Made by a program: the position numbers and the translations under genes
Shown here: in pieces, positions 46,163 to 56,903 of the stretch
How the letters are laid out: each line of letters opens with the position of its first letter
How positions within the stretch are numbered: position 1 is the stretch's first letter
The notes under the pieces: model-generated
What the model saw: the letters and a program-made list of their open reading frames with translations, nothing else
Told to the model about the DNA's origin: nothing
The model's database searches: none
Origin: Owenia fusiformis
Lineage: Eukaryota; Annelida; Polychaeta; Sabellida; Oweniidae
Length of the DNA stretch: 64,000 nucleotides
Assembly: GCA_903813345.2 (NCBI GenBank)
Contig: CAIIXF020000003.1
Span: 6,721,815-6,785,814, forward strand
Direction: 5' to 3'

Positions 46163-48770
46163 TATCAACTATTGACTAGTCAAGTCGATCTACATGTAGG
46201 CTACAACAACAATAAGTTCTATGATTTGCTTTAATTGTAATATGAAGTGTTCGCATAGAATATCTTTTGAATATACTCAACACATTTGTCATCATTTTTA
46301 CAACATATTGGTCCTATCATGATATTCTGTTTTGTACAAAGCACCGCAATACCGCAAGTAATCAGCTTTTAATTTCTTCTATCAATATTCCATTAAGCTT
46401 AGCCTACCACTTTACAAATCAGAGATGAGATCACAAATTTCCTCTGATTTTTCTTTACAAATGGCACAAAGATCAGATTCTGATAGTGTACACATATTTT
46501 CAAGTAGGCCTACAATCATTTCTACTTCAAATCGACAATCAATAAAAGTAAATGTTAGTTCGCAGTTCATAATCTCAAATCATCTTAAACCTTCAATCAA
46601 TTTATAATCAAGATTTGATCTAAACAACTTTTCAGTGAATAAAGTTCGACTCAGAAAAGAGAAACATTTGCACAGGCATTTGCATGCATTTACACTACCA
46701 TCTTTACTTGCAATGAACTCTCACAAGCTTAGTCCAACAATATTAGACCTAGCCTGGGTCCTCATTTAATTCCTATATGACATGTCTTATGGCTAGGTCT
46801 TAATCCGGTCCCAATTAATATCAGATTAAAGCCGGATTTAGTTTAACTTGTTGAACTTCAGTACAGGTGTAAAAGGGTAGGAGGTCCTATTAATTTATGG
46901 TCCTACTCTCCATTGATTTATATGGTGACCTCTTTGTGCTCTTTCCCTTATTATCTTATACACAATCAGGGCCAGTAAGGGCCTTTAAAATGGGGGACCA
47001 TAATCCCTGGGGGATCATAATTTCTTTCACACCGGGCCTACATCCTAGGCTAAGCTTGCACGGTGCCCGGGGGGTTCACTGTGTACAAAATTTGGCAGGG
47101 GTCCTAGGCTGAACCCTCATATGTATGGGTGTGGGTATTCCCATACCAAAATATCAAAGGACAATGTGCAATTATTGGCAAATATCCCTATGGTCAAAAT
47201 GAATCATTCGTAGGTGTAACATGAAGAATAAAATGTCATATAATACTTTGGAAAATATTAAAGTGCTCGGACACACATAAGCTGAGATAGGGATCATTTC
47301 GTTCAGTAAGGTTGTATTGACTTACATGGGGCTGTGCACCATTGACTTAACATGAGGATATCAGCAGATCCCAATAGAGGCCATTGGTTTCCATTGATTA
47401 TCACAGAAACACCAAAAATACACTATGACCTGAATCGATTGCAAAACTTAATAATTTCACAATACGACATAAATGGTTTATCTCATCAAATGTGCAAATA
47501 TGAAGTTTGCAATCGATTCAGGTCATACTTAAAATTAAAAGATTTTTTCATCATTTTTTTCCCTACTAAATGGCTATAGAAAAATGCTCCAAAAACAACT
47601 TTTACACTTATCAAATATCATACAAGTTTGGAAAACCAAAGATTATACTAGGCTATTATATTTCATTATGTAGTAACATATTTGGATAAGATGCAGGGAT
47701 GCGTAGGATGTAAATGGATTTTGACAGACACAAAAATACTTCCTGGTTTGGAATCTATGCCTCTACACTTCATGATTGAATTATGACCCTAATAAGTGGC
47801 CTATACATCAATACAGTGCTGAATATAGGTCAACAAGATACTAGTGTGCATATAAATGTAATAATTGAAGCAGAATACTCATTTTGAAAAATCAGATGAA
47901 TTTTTTTTTCCCATGGGGAGATCCCAATGGAGGGTGTATAAGGTCCTTTGGATGTGTTTCCATGCCATCAAATATAAAGCCCAAAAGCCATACCAAATGC
48001 CCAAATATGAGACCGTGCCATCAAATGTCAAAATATAGGACCAATGCCACCGTATCGATGGTCCAAAATAGAATATTTCCCGGGGAAAAAGGCTAATTAT
48101 TTAGAAGGTCCCAAGAAGAAGGCGATCTTTGAGGAAAACATACCAAAACAACCTCAAACTGATTAGGATATGTGTAACTAGGCCTACTAGACCAGTGATA
48201 CCACACTTTCCATGACCATTCACATACAAGAAAGTGGAAAAATCTGACCATTGCCATACCTCAAAAGTCATAATGAGGGGGCATTCTTTAACAGATCCTA
48301 AAATGTTGGTCCATTGCCATACCATGTGCGCCGAGCCGTCAATATATTAAAGCTTATAGTGAATCCTCCGGTGTGCTGATTTTTTTGAATTCACATATGC
48401 CAGTATCAATTAAACGAATGAATTTTGCAACATTAGTCAGCATTATCCATATGACATTCAGAATTCAGACCCCCGGGAATTCAGATCGGGCCAGTCAATC
48501 AAGTTGGTGTAAAATTACGAACATATGGTCGATGGCTTGAATTATATTAACGTTCGTTAATTCGACGTAATTCATTTTCTACAAACCCAGGAAGTGTCAA
48601 ACGTATGTATATTGTATATGTCTTCCTCGTTAACAAGTTATACCGTTTACTGAACTAACATTTACTTATTTCAATAGATATCTTTCATTTGAATGTATCG
48701 TCACTGAATTATTGAATTTAAATACGCAGAGATGTGTTAAAATAATCTTTCAGATTTTAGGTGGGCGATA
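46163..48770. other. Intergenic stretch with one short hairpin repeat
   Basis: No supported coding exon. At 47424-47449 and 47503-47527 there is a 25-bp inverted repeat ('tatgacctgaatcgattgca' and complement) with a ~53-nt loop, possibly a tiny MITE. The rest is repeat-like AT-rich sequence. Confidence 0.5.
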
Positions 48771-48774
48771 ATAG

Positions 48775-49290
48775 AGTGTCAACATCGTTTTGACATTTCG
48801 ATGTATTTTTTTCTTGTAAAATCGCGAACTCCCGTGCAGTGATATATCACTGCGGCGGGCAGGTGTCTCACCGTAAGTATGGTAACATCGTAATAAACAA
48901 CTGACGTGATTGGTTCTAGTCCCATGCTCAGGTCGCGTGATTGTAAAATTTAGACAATTTCATTGGTTGAATTGCGCGTATTAACTAATAAACAACACGT
49001 GCGGTAAACTTTTATCAACACAACTTTTACTTAGAATTCCTTCCGCGGGGATTTGCTCTTATATTTCATTGATTTTGGAATATTTTGACAAAATAATTAT
49101 TGGTGAACATAAAAGAACATATATTTTATAAGTTGTGTGAAAAACAAGTACATCTGTGACAAAAAGGGGGACTATCTTCCCCAAATTTTGGGGATTCCAT
49201 AATCTGCCCGCCGCAGTGTCTATACCGAGACACTGCATAGGAGTTCGGTAAAATCGTTGCGAATACGACAACATTTTTATTTGTTTTTAA
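48775..49290. repeat. Element with paired terminal palindromes
   Basis: An 18-bp palindrome 'gcagtgatatatcactgc' (48836-48853) is followed by 'ggcgggcag'. In inverted orientation, a 24-bp palindrome made of 'gcagtgtctata' and 'ccgagacactgc' (49213-49236) is preceded by the complement 'ctgcccgcc'. Flanking words (AAAATCGCGAACTCCC-like and its inverted relative) extend the inverted repeat outward. This looks like a ~500-bp non-autonomous element with hairpin ends. Confidence 0.65.
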
Positions 49291-49769
49291 TCTTAATGTA
49301 GAGTTAATTAGACTATGCATTTCAAATTGGAAATTGAAAACAGTACAACCTTTGTGAATTATGTGGCAAGTTGTGGGCGTAACTTTTATTGTGCTTCGTC
49401 CTTATTCTGAATCTCTCGGTCTCACATTGACAAGTCTACATCTACTAGGTCTACATCAAAGCCTATGGGACATTTAAAGCAAATATATCATTTATGTGAT
49501 GAAATAGATACACGGTGGTTCAGGGGAGGGGGTGTTGACCAATTGTTGACCAATTATAACCCACATCATATAAAAATCCTTATATAGGGGTGGGGGGGGG
49601 GGGGTGTAGAAGCTGAGACAAACATGAAATTATATGATGGTCTCAGGTAGAAGTGAATAAGGAAGCATGTGCGACGCAAATGTTTATGGAAATTTAGCAT
49701 AAAAGTAAAACCCCTTTTGAGAAATCCTGGTTATGGGCCTGATTTATCAATATGCATATTTCAAACAGA

Positions 49770-49850
49770 CATATTATACATGTACATGTATTTCCCTGTG
49801 GATAAACCTGTGGGACCAAACTCTGTATCCAAAAGCTCCCTGTACATGAC
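49770..49850. repeat. Relative of the 44887-45027 hairpin arm
   Basis: 'tatttccctgtggataaacc' and then 'ctctgtatccaaaagctccc' and 'tgtacatga' parallel the right arm at 44975-45027, showing the hairpin element is a dispersed family. It lies just upstream of the CLC start exon. Confidence 0.6.
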
Positions 49851-49908
49851 CCTTGTGCACATGTATGTGTATTATAATTTATGATTACAGTTTTTTCACT
49901 GTCAGATT

Positions 49909-52900
49909 ATGGCGGAAGAATCAGATGATAGGACTAGTAACTCTCCAACTGGTGTCAGACGGAGACTAGATCCAACGCGTCAAACATTCAGCAAATATGG
50001 GTCAGCTATGACGCCACCCACAGATGATGCTGTTCTCTACCCCCAGGATGACACACACTCATTCTTTGCAAAGGTTAAAGAGTTATAATTTACTAACCAA
50101 TAGGGGGTCAGGGGGGGGGGGGGGAGTGGAGGACCATTTTGGTATAAGGAGGTGTTCTTTATACATGTAGCTTGGAAATGTTGCTAATTTTCCTTCTTTT
50201 TAATGGGATATTTGAATGTATTTGAGCATTTTGCTCCTTATTTTTCAATAACAATAAACAACATATGTATGGACAGAAGAACAATTATCGATTGAAGCTA
50301 GAGAACACAAATTATTAATTTTTGCATAAATGTATCTGGGTTTCTCTTGTTTTTCTGTAAGAATACTCATGAAGGGCTGTATTTATTTCACAACTGCCTT
50401 CTATTTGCACCATCAACAGATTCAGACTAACATAGGTTTGGTGCAAGTTCTATATTGATGGTGCAATGTCCAGGCCATTCTGTATTTGTTTCAATTTTGA
50501 TGTTAAAATATATTATTTGCACCATCAACAGACTGACAAACATCGGTTTGCAAGTTCTTAATTGATGGTGCCATATCCAGGTCATTCTGTATTTATTTCA
50601 TAAATGCCTGCTATTTGCACCATCAACAGACGCAGACAAACATAGGCTTGGTACAAGTTCTATTATTGGTGCAACAGGATGAGAAATATTCATATTCATT
50701 GCGTCCCTTTAAGCATTTAAATTAATGAGAATTTCCTCAACACATCACAAGGTGGGCATTCCTCCAGTACATGGAACTTTCATCAATAAAACATTCTTCA
50801 GAATAAAAACTTACATTTTATTTTTAGGGTAGGGATTTTGAGAGCACATTTACCAATCATCAGTATACGGCCAAAGAGAGGGAGACTCTAGCCAGTTATG
50901 AGAGTTTGGACTATTTACCCTCGCACAGTGATGTATATAAGAACTGGGTAAAAAGGCAGCCTCGCAGGTATGTGCATGAATACATTTTGTCTGTCACAGT
51001 AATGTCTTTTCTACAAAGGTGAACCATGTCACAGATCGATTTCAGATTTTCAGTTTTTTTTCTTTATATTACAATCTTGAACTGATAATTTTTTAGGCAT
51101 TCTTTGTAAATGTTAAGGTGGCCATTTTGGATTTTCTGTCCTTAAATGTTCTCTGTAAATTCTTGTCAATGCATTTCCAGACGCTCTGTTTAACTAAAAA
51201 TGTTCCTTATTCAAAGAAAATATTTTTATCTTTTCAGATTAGACTGGGATCGCTGGTTAATGATGGGGCTGATTGGTTTTAGTGTTGGATTCATTGGTTT
51301 CTTGTTACATCAATTGATTGATGTTATTGCTGACTTTAAATGGGATACAGCCAGAGAGTACATAGCTGTAAGTACTGGTATATAATTAACAATGGGTAAA
51401 ACTAACCAATTTAGATATAGCTGACTTTAAATGGGATACAGCCAGAGAGTACATAGCTGTAAGTACTGGTATATAATTAACAATGGGTAAAACTAACCAA
51501 TTTAGATATAGCTGACTTTAAATGGGATACAGCCAGAGAGTACATAGCTGTAAGTACTGGTATATAATTAACAATGTGTAAAACCAACCAATTTAGATAT
51601 AGCTGACTTTAAATGGGATACAGCCAGAGAGTACATAGCTGTAAGTACTGGTTTATAATTAACAATGTGTAAAACCAACCAATTTAGATATAGCTGACTT
51701 TAAATGGGATACAGCCAGAGAGTACATAGCTGTAAGTACTGGTTTATAATTAACAATGTGTAAAACTAACCAATTTAGATTCTCCTTAACATTACTCTCG
51801 ATTTTGGGAAGTTATGGCTGCATGCTGTACGGTTGTCGTAGATCAAATATGATCGAGGCATAACATACCGGGAATACCATACCACTTTGAATTTCTATTT
51901 TAGGATTGCAAAACACACTAGTACTTGCTGCATGATTTTTCAAGATGACAAATTATTTAACTGTGAAGGAGAAAACCAAATATACTTTTTCAGGATGGTA
52001 ATGAAAGAAAGACAGAGTAGACTCAATGTTAAAGGATATGCTTATTTCCTTATCATACATTTATAAATGAGCCAAAGACATTTAAATGTATTATCAAATG
52101 GTAAACTCTACTGCATACATGTATCTCAGGCCCATAGCCAGGGCTAGGGTTCCCCCCTGGCCAAAAAATCTTTAAAAATCATACAGTTTTCACAATTCTG
52201 AGCACTTTTTAAGGGATTTTGCCAATTTTGGAACAAAATAGTCAAAAGTGAACCCCCCCTGAAATTTTTCAAAAAGTGAACCCCCTTAGCAAATCCTGAC
52301 TACCGGCCTGTATCTACATGTATTCATTGGAAACTCTACTTAAGTTTATGTTATTTTCAGGATGGTAAGCCCTTGATCAGCTGGGGCTTCGTGATGGGAT
52401 ACAGTCTCTTGTTTGTGCTCGTCAGTGCTGCCCTTGTCGTGGTAAGATTATTAAATAAGATAGTGTGGTATTACGCTTTTACGAAACAATGTGCTATCAA
52501 ATGTTTATTGAAATTTTTCATGCCAAAGACACTTTCTTTCAGTTTCAAATTTTGATCGATTTTGTTTGTTTAAAAAGATTCCCTGTAGACATCTTTAATT
52601 ATCAAATTTACAAATTATTTATTCTCTACTTAGTTTCTCCGTCCAAGTGCTGGTGGATCAGGCATGCCAGAACTAATAGGTTTTCTAAATGGGACCGTTG
52701 TGCGGCACATCTTCAATGTGAAGACAATGGTGGTGAAGTTTCTCTCATGTTGCTGTGCTGTCGGGAGTGGGATGCCCGTAGGACCAGAGGGACCAATGAT
52801 ACATTTAGGGTAAGGACAATTGGGACATTTAGGGTAGGGATTTAGGGACTAATTAGGACTATAGATACCCATGTTGAATTTAGGTAAGGGATTTGGTACC

Positions 52901-55900
52901 TATAATACATGTATGGAATAAACAAAGTGGCCTTTTGATCTTGGGTCAGAAGAATCATTTATCATCATTCTTGTTTCTAAAAGTTCACTTTGAGACCTTT
53001 TTTGGCCCCCACCCTAATCCACTTGTGCATATGAGAGTTGGCATATTTAACACACATGTTAGTTATGCAATTTATTTAAATTCTTTGTAGGAGTTTGGTG
53101 GGCGCTGGCCTTAGTCAATTTAAATCTGACACACTCAGATTCAAATTGCCATTTTTTGAGCGTTTCCGCAACTCAGAGGACAGGTAATATGCAGTTTTAT
53201 ATAGTAATCTTCAATAACTTACAGTAAAAACCAGATTTATTTATTAAACATTTATTTACCAGTTTACCAAAGGAAAATTTACATACTACATGGGTTACAT
53301 AAGAAATAAAAGGTATATGTTAGCTCATGCTTCAAACACAATTGTCTGATTCATATAAGACCCTTGTTAAATTGAAAAAAATATTGCAATTTACAGAAGG
53401 TCATCCTCCGATCACAGGGCTTCAGAATCCAGAATACATAGTATATTCTTTCTTTTTACCCCCTGCGATATGCAGTAACCATTTCTCCGATTAAGAACTC
53501 GCAATCTGATTGGCTGTCGCAACACTGCGACAAAAATCATGTATAAGCCATTGCGCATAATTAGATCACGTGATTCAGTTAAACAGGGGGAAGAAGGAGA
53601 TAAAGATTCTGGACACCTGCTTAGGAGGATGACAGAAGGTTAACCAAGCCACCTTTTTAACGCATGTACAGAATATGTACATGTTGAGAAGCCTTTTCCG
53701 ATCACAGCGCTACATTTATTAATGAACAGGTCCAAAAAGGCTCATATTAAAAGATGGCAGTACTGTTGTTCCTGTTATTCAATTATCAGCTGACATGCAC
53801 ACATTAAACAAGTTGATTATGCTGCCATTTTTTTACATGCACTCAATTTGTCTGTAATGAAACCAGTGATTCTTTTGGGGGTTTTAAAGATATCGATTAT
53901 GGGTGACCAAGATTAGCTGAAAGCAATGGATCGTATGAGCTTTCCCTATGGGAAAATAACATGGGAAATATTGTTTTTTGGCTCACACAGTAAGCCTATG
54001 GGATCGACCAGGCGTCCGTCCGACAATAACCAAAATATGTTAGATAACATTAAAAGTGTAAATTTAAGGAATCTATCCTGAAGAACTAGTGTTAAACAAG
54101 GAAAATGAGAAGGATACAGAAACAACTTTTCTGGACATACAAATGAAAATAGTAAATAAACAAATCACATCAAAACTATAAAACAAAAGAGAAAACTTCA
54201 ATTTCCAAATAGTCTCATATCCAGATTTATCCGGAAATATTCCTAGAAACCAGAGCTATGGAATATTTATATCACAAATAATAAGGATTTCAAGAATCTG
54301 CAGTTATATGGAAGATGCAACAAACAGAGTTACCAGCCTGGGAAATAAACTACAACTTCAAGGTTACAGGAGTAACGTACTAAATTCCTATACTAAGAAA
54401 GCTATAACAAGAAATAAATGGATATGTATTAAATACAATATGCAGGAGAATATCATCATGAAACACTGGAAAATAAATGAGAGGAGAGAACATTAACAAA
54501 TGTATATGAAACAGTATATTCCCCGCAAAGAGGGTAAACTAAGAAGACAGATCAACATAAGAACATCAGTAAGGGGAAGGGGAGAGTTTTCCAGCCGGAT
54601 CAAAACGTTTAACCCACTTACGCGCAGTCTCAAGTCTGTGGACCCTGAAGAAAGATAACTTAACATCACAATCAAATCAAGACAAAGAAAGAAGACAATG
54701 AATGAAGAAACCAATGCAGCAAAAACAAATGACGTCCGTTGATCCGTCCGTCCATTGGTCCGTCCGTCAAAATTGGCCGCACAAATTAAAACTGCTATTC
54801 AGATTGTGTCATATCCACATTCATTTTATGCATATCCATAATGCCTATTTGACCTATCATCGCCATTTCCCAAGTTCGTCCGGTTTCCGAGAAATTGCGG
54901 ATTTTGACGTCAAAAAGTCAAATTTTCTGTAAATACTAGACACTTTGTTGAAGTTTCTCAAGGTTTGCCTTATACTTGATCATTTCTTGCAATGAATTAC
55001 ATCGTTACTAGATTAAAGCATTCCCTACATATTGCTCAATATATGTCTGCATCAAACTTTTACCGTTTTTGAGATATTTGACGACAAAAAACAGTAAAAA
55101 TAAGTTATTTTTCAACTTGCTTCAATTTGACCAAATTTTTTTTTGAAAATCATCTACAAGTTGCCAGGAGTTCAAATCTGACATTAGTTTTGACCTTTAC
55201 TTTGTTTTAATTTGTTTTGCTGGACATATGCCACATGGGTCATGCCACAGGGTGGTCATAAAAAGGAAACCCTTCCTCATAATCTTTGTCATTTTAGAGA
55301 TTAACTCCCTGATATTTCATACATTTGTACATCATTCTATTTCCTACTAGTCTACAATATTTCATCACCATCAGACTGATAGTCACGATGTTACAGCACT
55401 CTAAGAACATGCTAATAAAATGGCCCTCATTTTTACGTTTTTTACTCAAAAAAACTTGAAAAGTAGTGGAGCGATTTTGTTCATATTTGATTTGTGAATA
55501 CTTTAAGCATGGCACACTTTCTAATGACACTTTGGGGAGTAGGCAGCCATTTTGTAAAATGGCCACCATTTTTCTGTGTGCCATTTTTTGTGGTTGGTGT
55601 TCAGCATTCGGTGTTCAGTGTCTGTAACAATTGGCAGGTGATGAAATTTTGCATGTTAATGCCTTGTTATATATACTGAACCATATATGCAGTCATCAAA
55701 TAATGATTTGTTCATATATTTCAGGCGCAACTTCATCAGTGCAGGGGCAGCGGCAGGTGTGGCTTCAGCATTTGGGGCTCCCGTAGGGGGACTCTTGTTT
55801 TCAATGGAAGAGGTCAGTAAGAATCTCATTTTTTTGTGTTGAAACATTTATTTTTTAAATCAACTAAAATTTGAAGTGTCAATTGGTATATTATTATTAC

Positions 55901-56903
55901 CAGAAGTGATGACATATTGTATTGTTTCCAACTTTTTTTGGATGACAGTCAGCATTCTGTGGTCGATGTTTGGCATTTGGTGTTCATGGTTCGATATCTG
56001 TAACAAACGTTACAGATGTTGACACTTAGCATGTCAATGCCTTGGTTATTCTTTACATTGTTCCATATTTTTCACATGTACCTTAGATGTATATTGATCT
56101 TTTCAAAGGACGATTCTCGGTTTGGAGAACAAAGTTCTTCAATCTAAATGAGCATTATCCCTGTTTCGGACAAATTTGATTTTTTTACATAATATAGATT
56201 TGAATGTCTTCTTTTGAATAGTCTTAATTTAATTTGGGTAATATTTTTAGATTTTTCGCAAAAAAATATTAGCGCAGTACACTGATGAACTTCTTTCCCC
56301 AAAATCAAGACTTGTATTTTATTGAATCAGTCTAATTGAGCATTATCCCTGCTTCAGACCAATTTGTTATTTTTACATCTTGTAGATTTAAATGTCCTTT
56401 TTTGAATATTCATAGTTTAATTTGGGTAATATTTCTATATTTTTCATGAAAAAAATTATTAGCCCAGGAGACTGTTCTCCAAACAGAGAATCGTCCTTTT
56501 CCAGGTCATCCCTGGTTTCTATTTCCATTTTTTGAGTTTAATTTTTTTTTTGATTTTCATATTTCTTGCTTCTTGGTTTTCAATATTTTTTTGATATTTT
56601 CCAACTTTTTTTGTGGATGGTGTTAGGCATTGGTGGTTTGGTGTTTGGCATTCAATGTTTGGTGTTTGGTGTTTAGCTGTAAAAATGGCAGGTAGTGACA
56701 TTCTTCATGTCTCATGCATGAACCTCTACATTTCTTTTTTCCAGGTTTCCTCATTTTGGAACATGAAGCTGTCCTGGCAGATCTTTTTCTGTGCAATGGT
56801 CTCAACTTTCACTACAGACCTCTTTAACTCAGTATGCCAGGGCTTCAAATGTACTTGGGAGGACTTTGGTACATTCAAGACAGAGCGTTATATCCTATTT
56901 CAA
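49909..56903 (+). CDS. CLC-6/7-type Cl-/H+ exchanger, first 8 coding exons (partial)
   Basis: Exons: 49909-50073, 50828-50967, 51238-51367, 52361-52441, 52634-52809, 53091-53183, 55725-55812, 56745-56903. They join in frame to 344 aa and end at a phase-0 donor. An acceptor (49905) four bases before the ATG implies upstream 5' UTR exons. The N-terminal YESLDY motif is typical of the endolysosomal CLC-6/7 branch. Membrane helices follow, then GGSGMPE (about 179-185, anion path), VGPEGPMIH with the gating Glu at 224, [18 protein letters not shown], and FSMEE ending in the proton Glu at 291, then SSFWN. Both key Glu residues are present, so exchange rather than channel activity is predicted. GPEGP is unusual, since the family has a basic residue before the Glu. 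The remaining helices and CBS domains are not in the window. Confidence 0.88.
50374..50680 (+). repeat. ~100-112-bp tandem repeat in CLC intron 1
   Basis: Three copies of a unit with 'tatttgcaccatcaacaga', 'aacataggtttg' and 'caagttctat..attgatggtgcaa' begin near 50401, 50513 and 50611. GCACCATCAA and TTGATGGTGC make each unit partly self-complementary. Confidence 0.8.
51329..51783 (+). repeat. 91-bp array copying the end of CLC exon 3 and its donor
   Basis: The unit starts 'gctgactttaaatgggatac', includes the last 39 nt of exon 3, the donor GTAAGTACTGG and about 52 nt of intron. Copies start at 51329 (the real exon), 51420, 51511, 51602 and 51693, exactly 91 bp apart and almost identical. 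Each duplicate is preceded by ACTAAC and AG, so it could act as a 38-nt cryptic exon. Confidence 0.95.
52127..52310. mobile_element. 184-bp MITE, CAGG-type TIRs, 5-bp TSD
   Basis: Ends 'caggcccatagccagg' and the complement of 'caggccggtagtcagg', flanked by 'tatct' (52122-52126, 52311-52315). The interior has GTGAACCCCC words shared with the element at 1737. It lies 50 bp before CLC exon 4. Confidence 0.78.
53395..53640. mobile_element. ~245-bp inverted-repeat element in CLC intron 6
   Basis: 'aaggtcatcctccgatcaca' and 'gaatccagaat' on the left pair imperfectly with 'agattctgg' and 'taggaggatgacagaagg' on the right; 'taccccctg' pairs with 'acagggggaa'. Probably an old MITE. No clear target duplication. 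Confidence 0.55.
54061..54497 (+). pseudogene. Degenerate reverse-transcriptase C-terminal fragment
   Basis: One frame reads [14 protein letters not shown], then after an in-frame stop [40 protein letters not shown] and [20 protein letters not shown]. This pattern (fixed FLD, SYG.fISQ.iR.aRiC, L..QGY) occurs after the catalytic core in retroelement polymerases of many invertebrates. The stop and absence of upstream domains make it a relic. The class is not assigned. Located in CLC intron 6. Confidence 0.55.
55591..55677 (+). repeat. Dispersed repeat family, copy C
   Basis: 'ggttggtgttcagcatt' through 'ttgcatgttaatgccttg' matches copies A and B. It ends 47 bp before CLC exon 7. Confidence 0.7.
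55903..56045 (+). repeat. Dispersed repeat family, copy D
   Basis: 'agtgatgacatattgt', 'ccaactttttttgga', GGTGTTCATGG and 'catgtcaatgccttgg' align with the full length of copy A. In CLC intron 7, 90 bp after exon 7. Confidence 0.7.
56105..56499. mobile_element. ~395-bp element with 27-bp TIRs and internal direct repeats
   Basis: Terminal 'aaaggacgattctcggtttg' continues to 'gagaaca' and is complementary to 56474-56499. Inside, two ~170-bp direct repeats (about 56140-56275 and 56335-56465) share 'gagcattatccctg' and 'tttaatttgggtaatattt'. A MITE in CLC intron 7. The target duplication is not clear. Confidence 0.75.
56600..56712 (+). repeat. Dispersed repeat family, copy E
   Basis: 'ccaactttttttgtgga', repeated GGTGTTTGG words and 'ggcaggtagtgacattctt' match the family. 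It ends 32 bp before CLC exon 8. Confidence 0.6.

Noticed and set aside
52465-52845. 126-codon ORF in the CLC region as a separate protein
   Set aside because: Out-of-frame reading of CLC exon 5 and its flanking introns.
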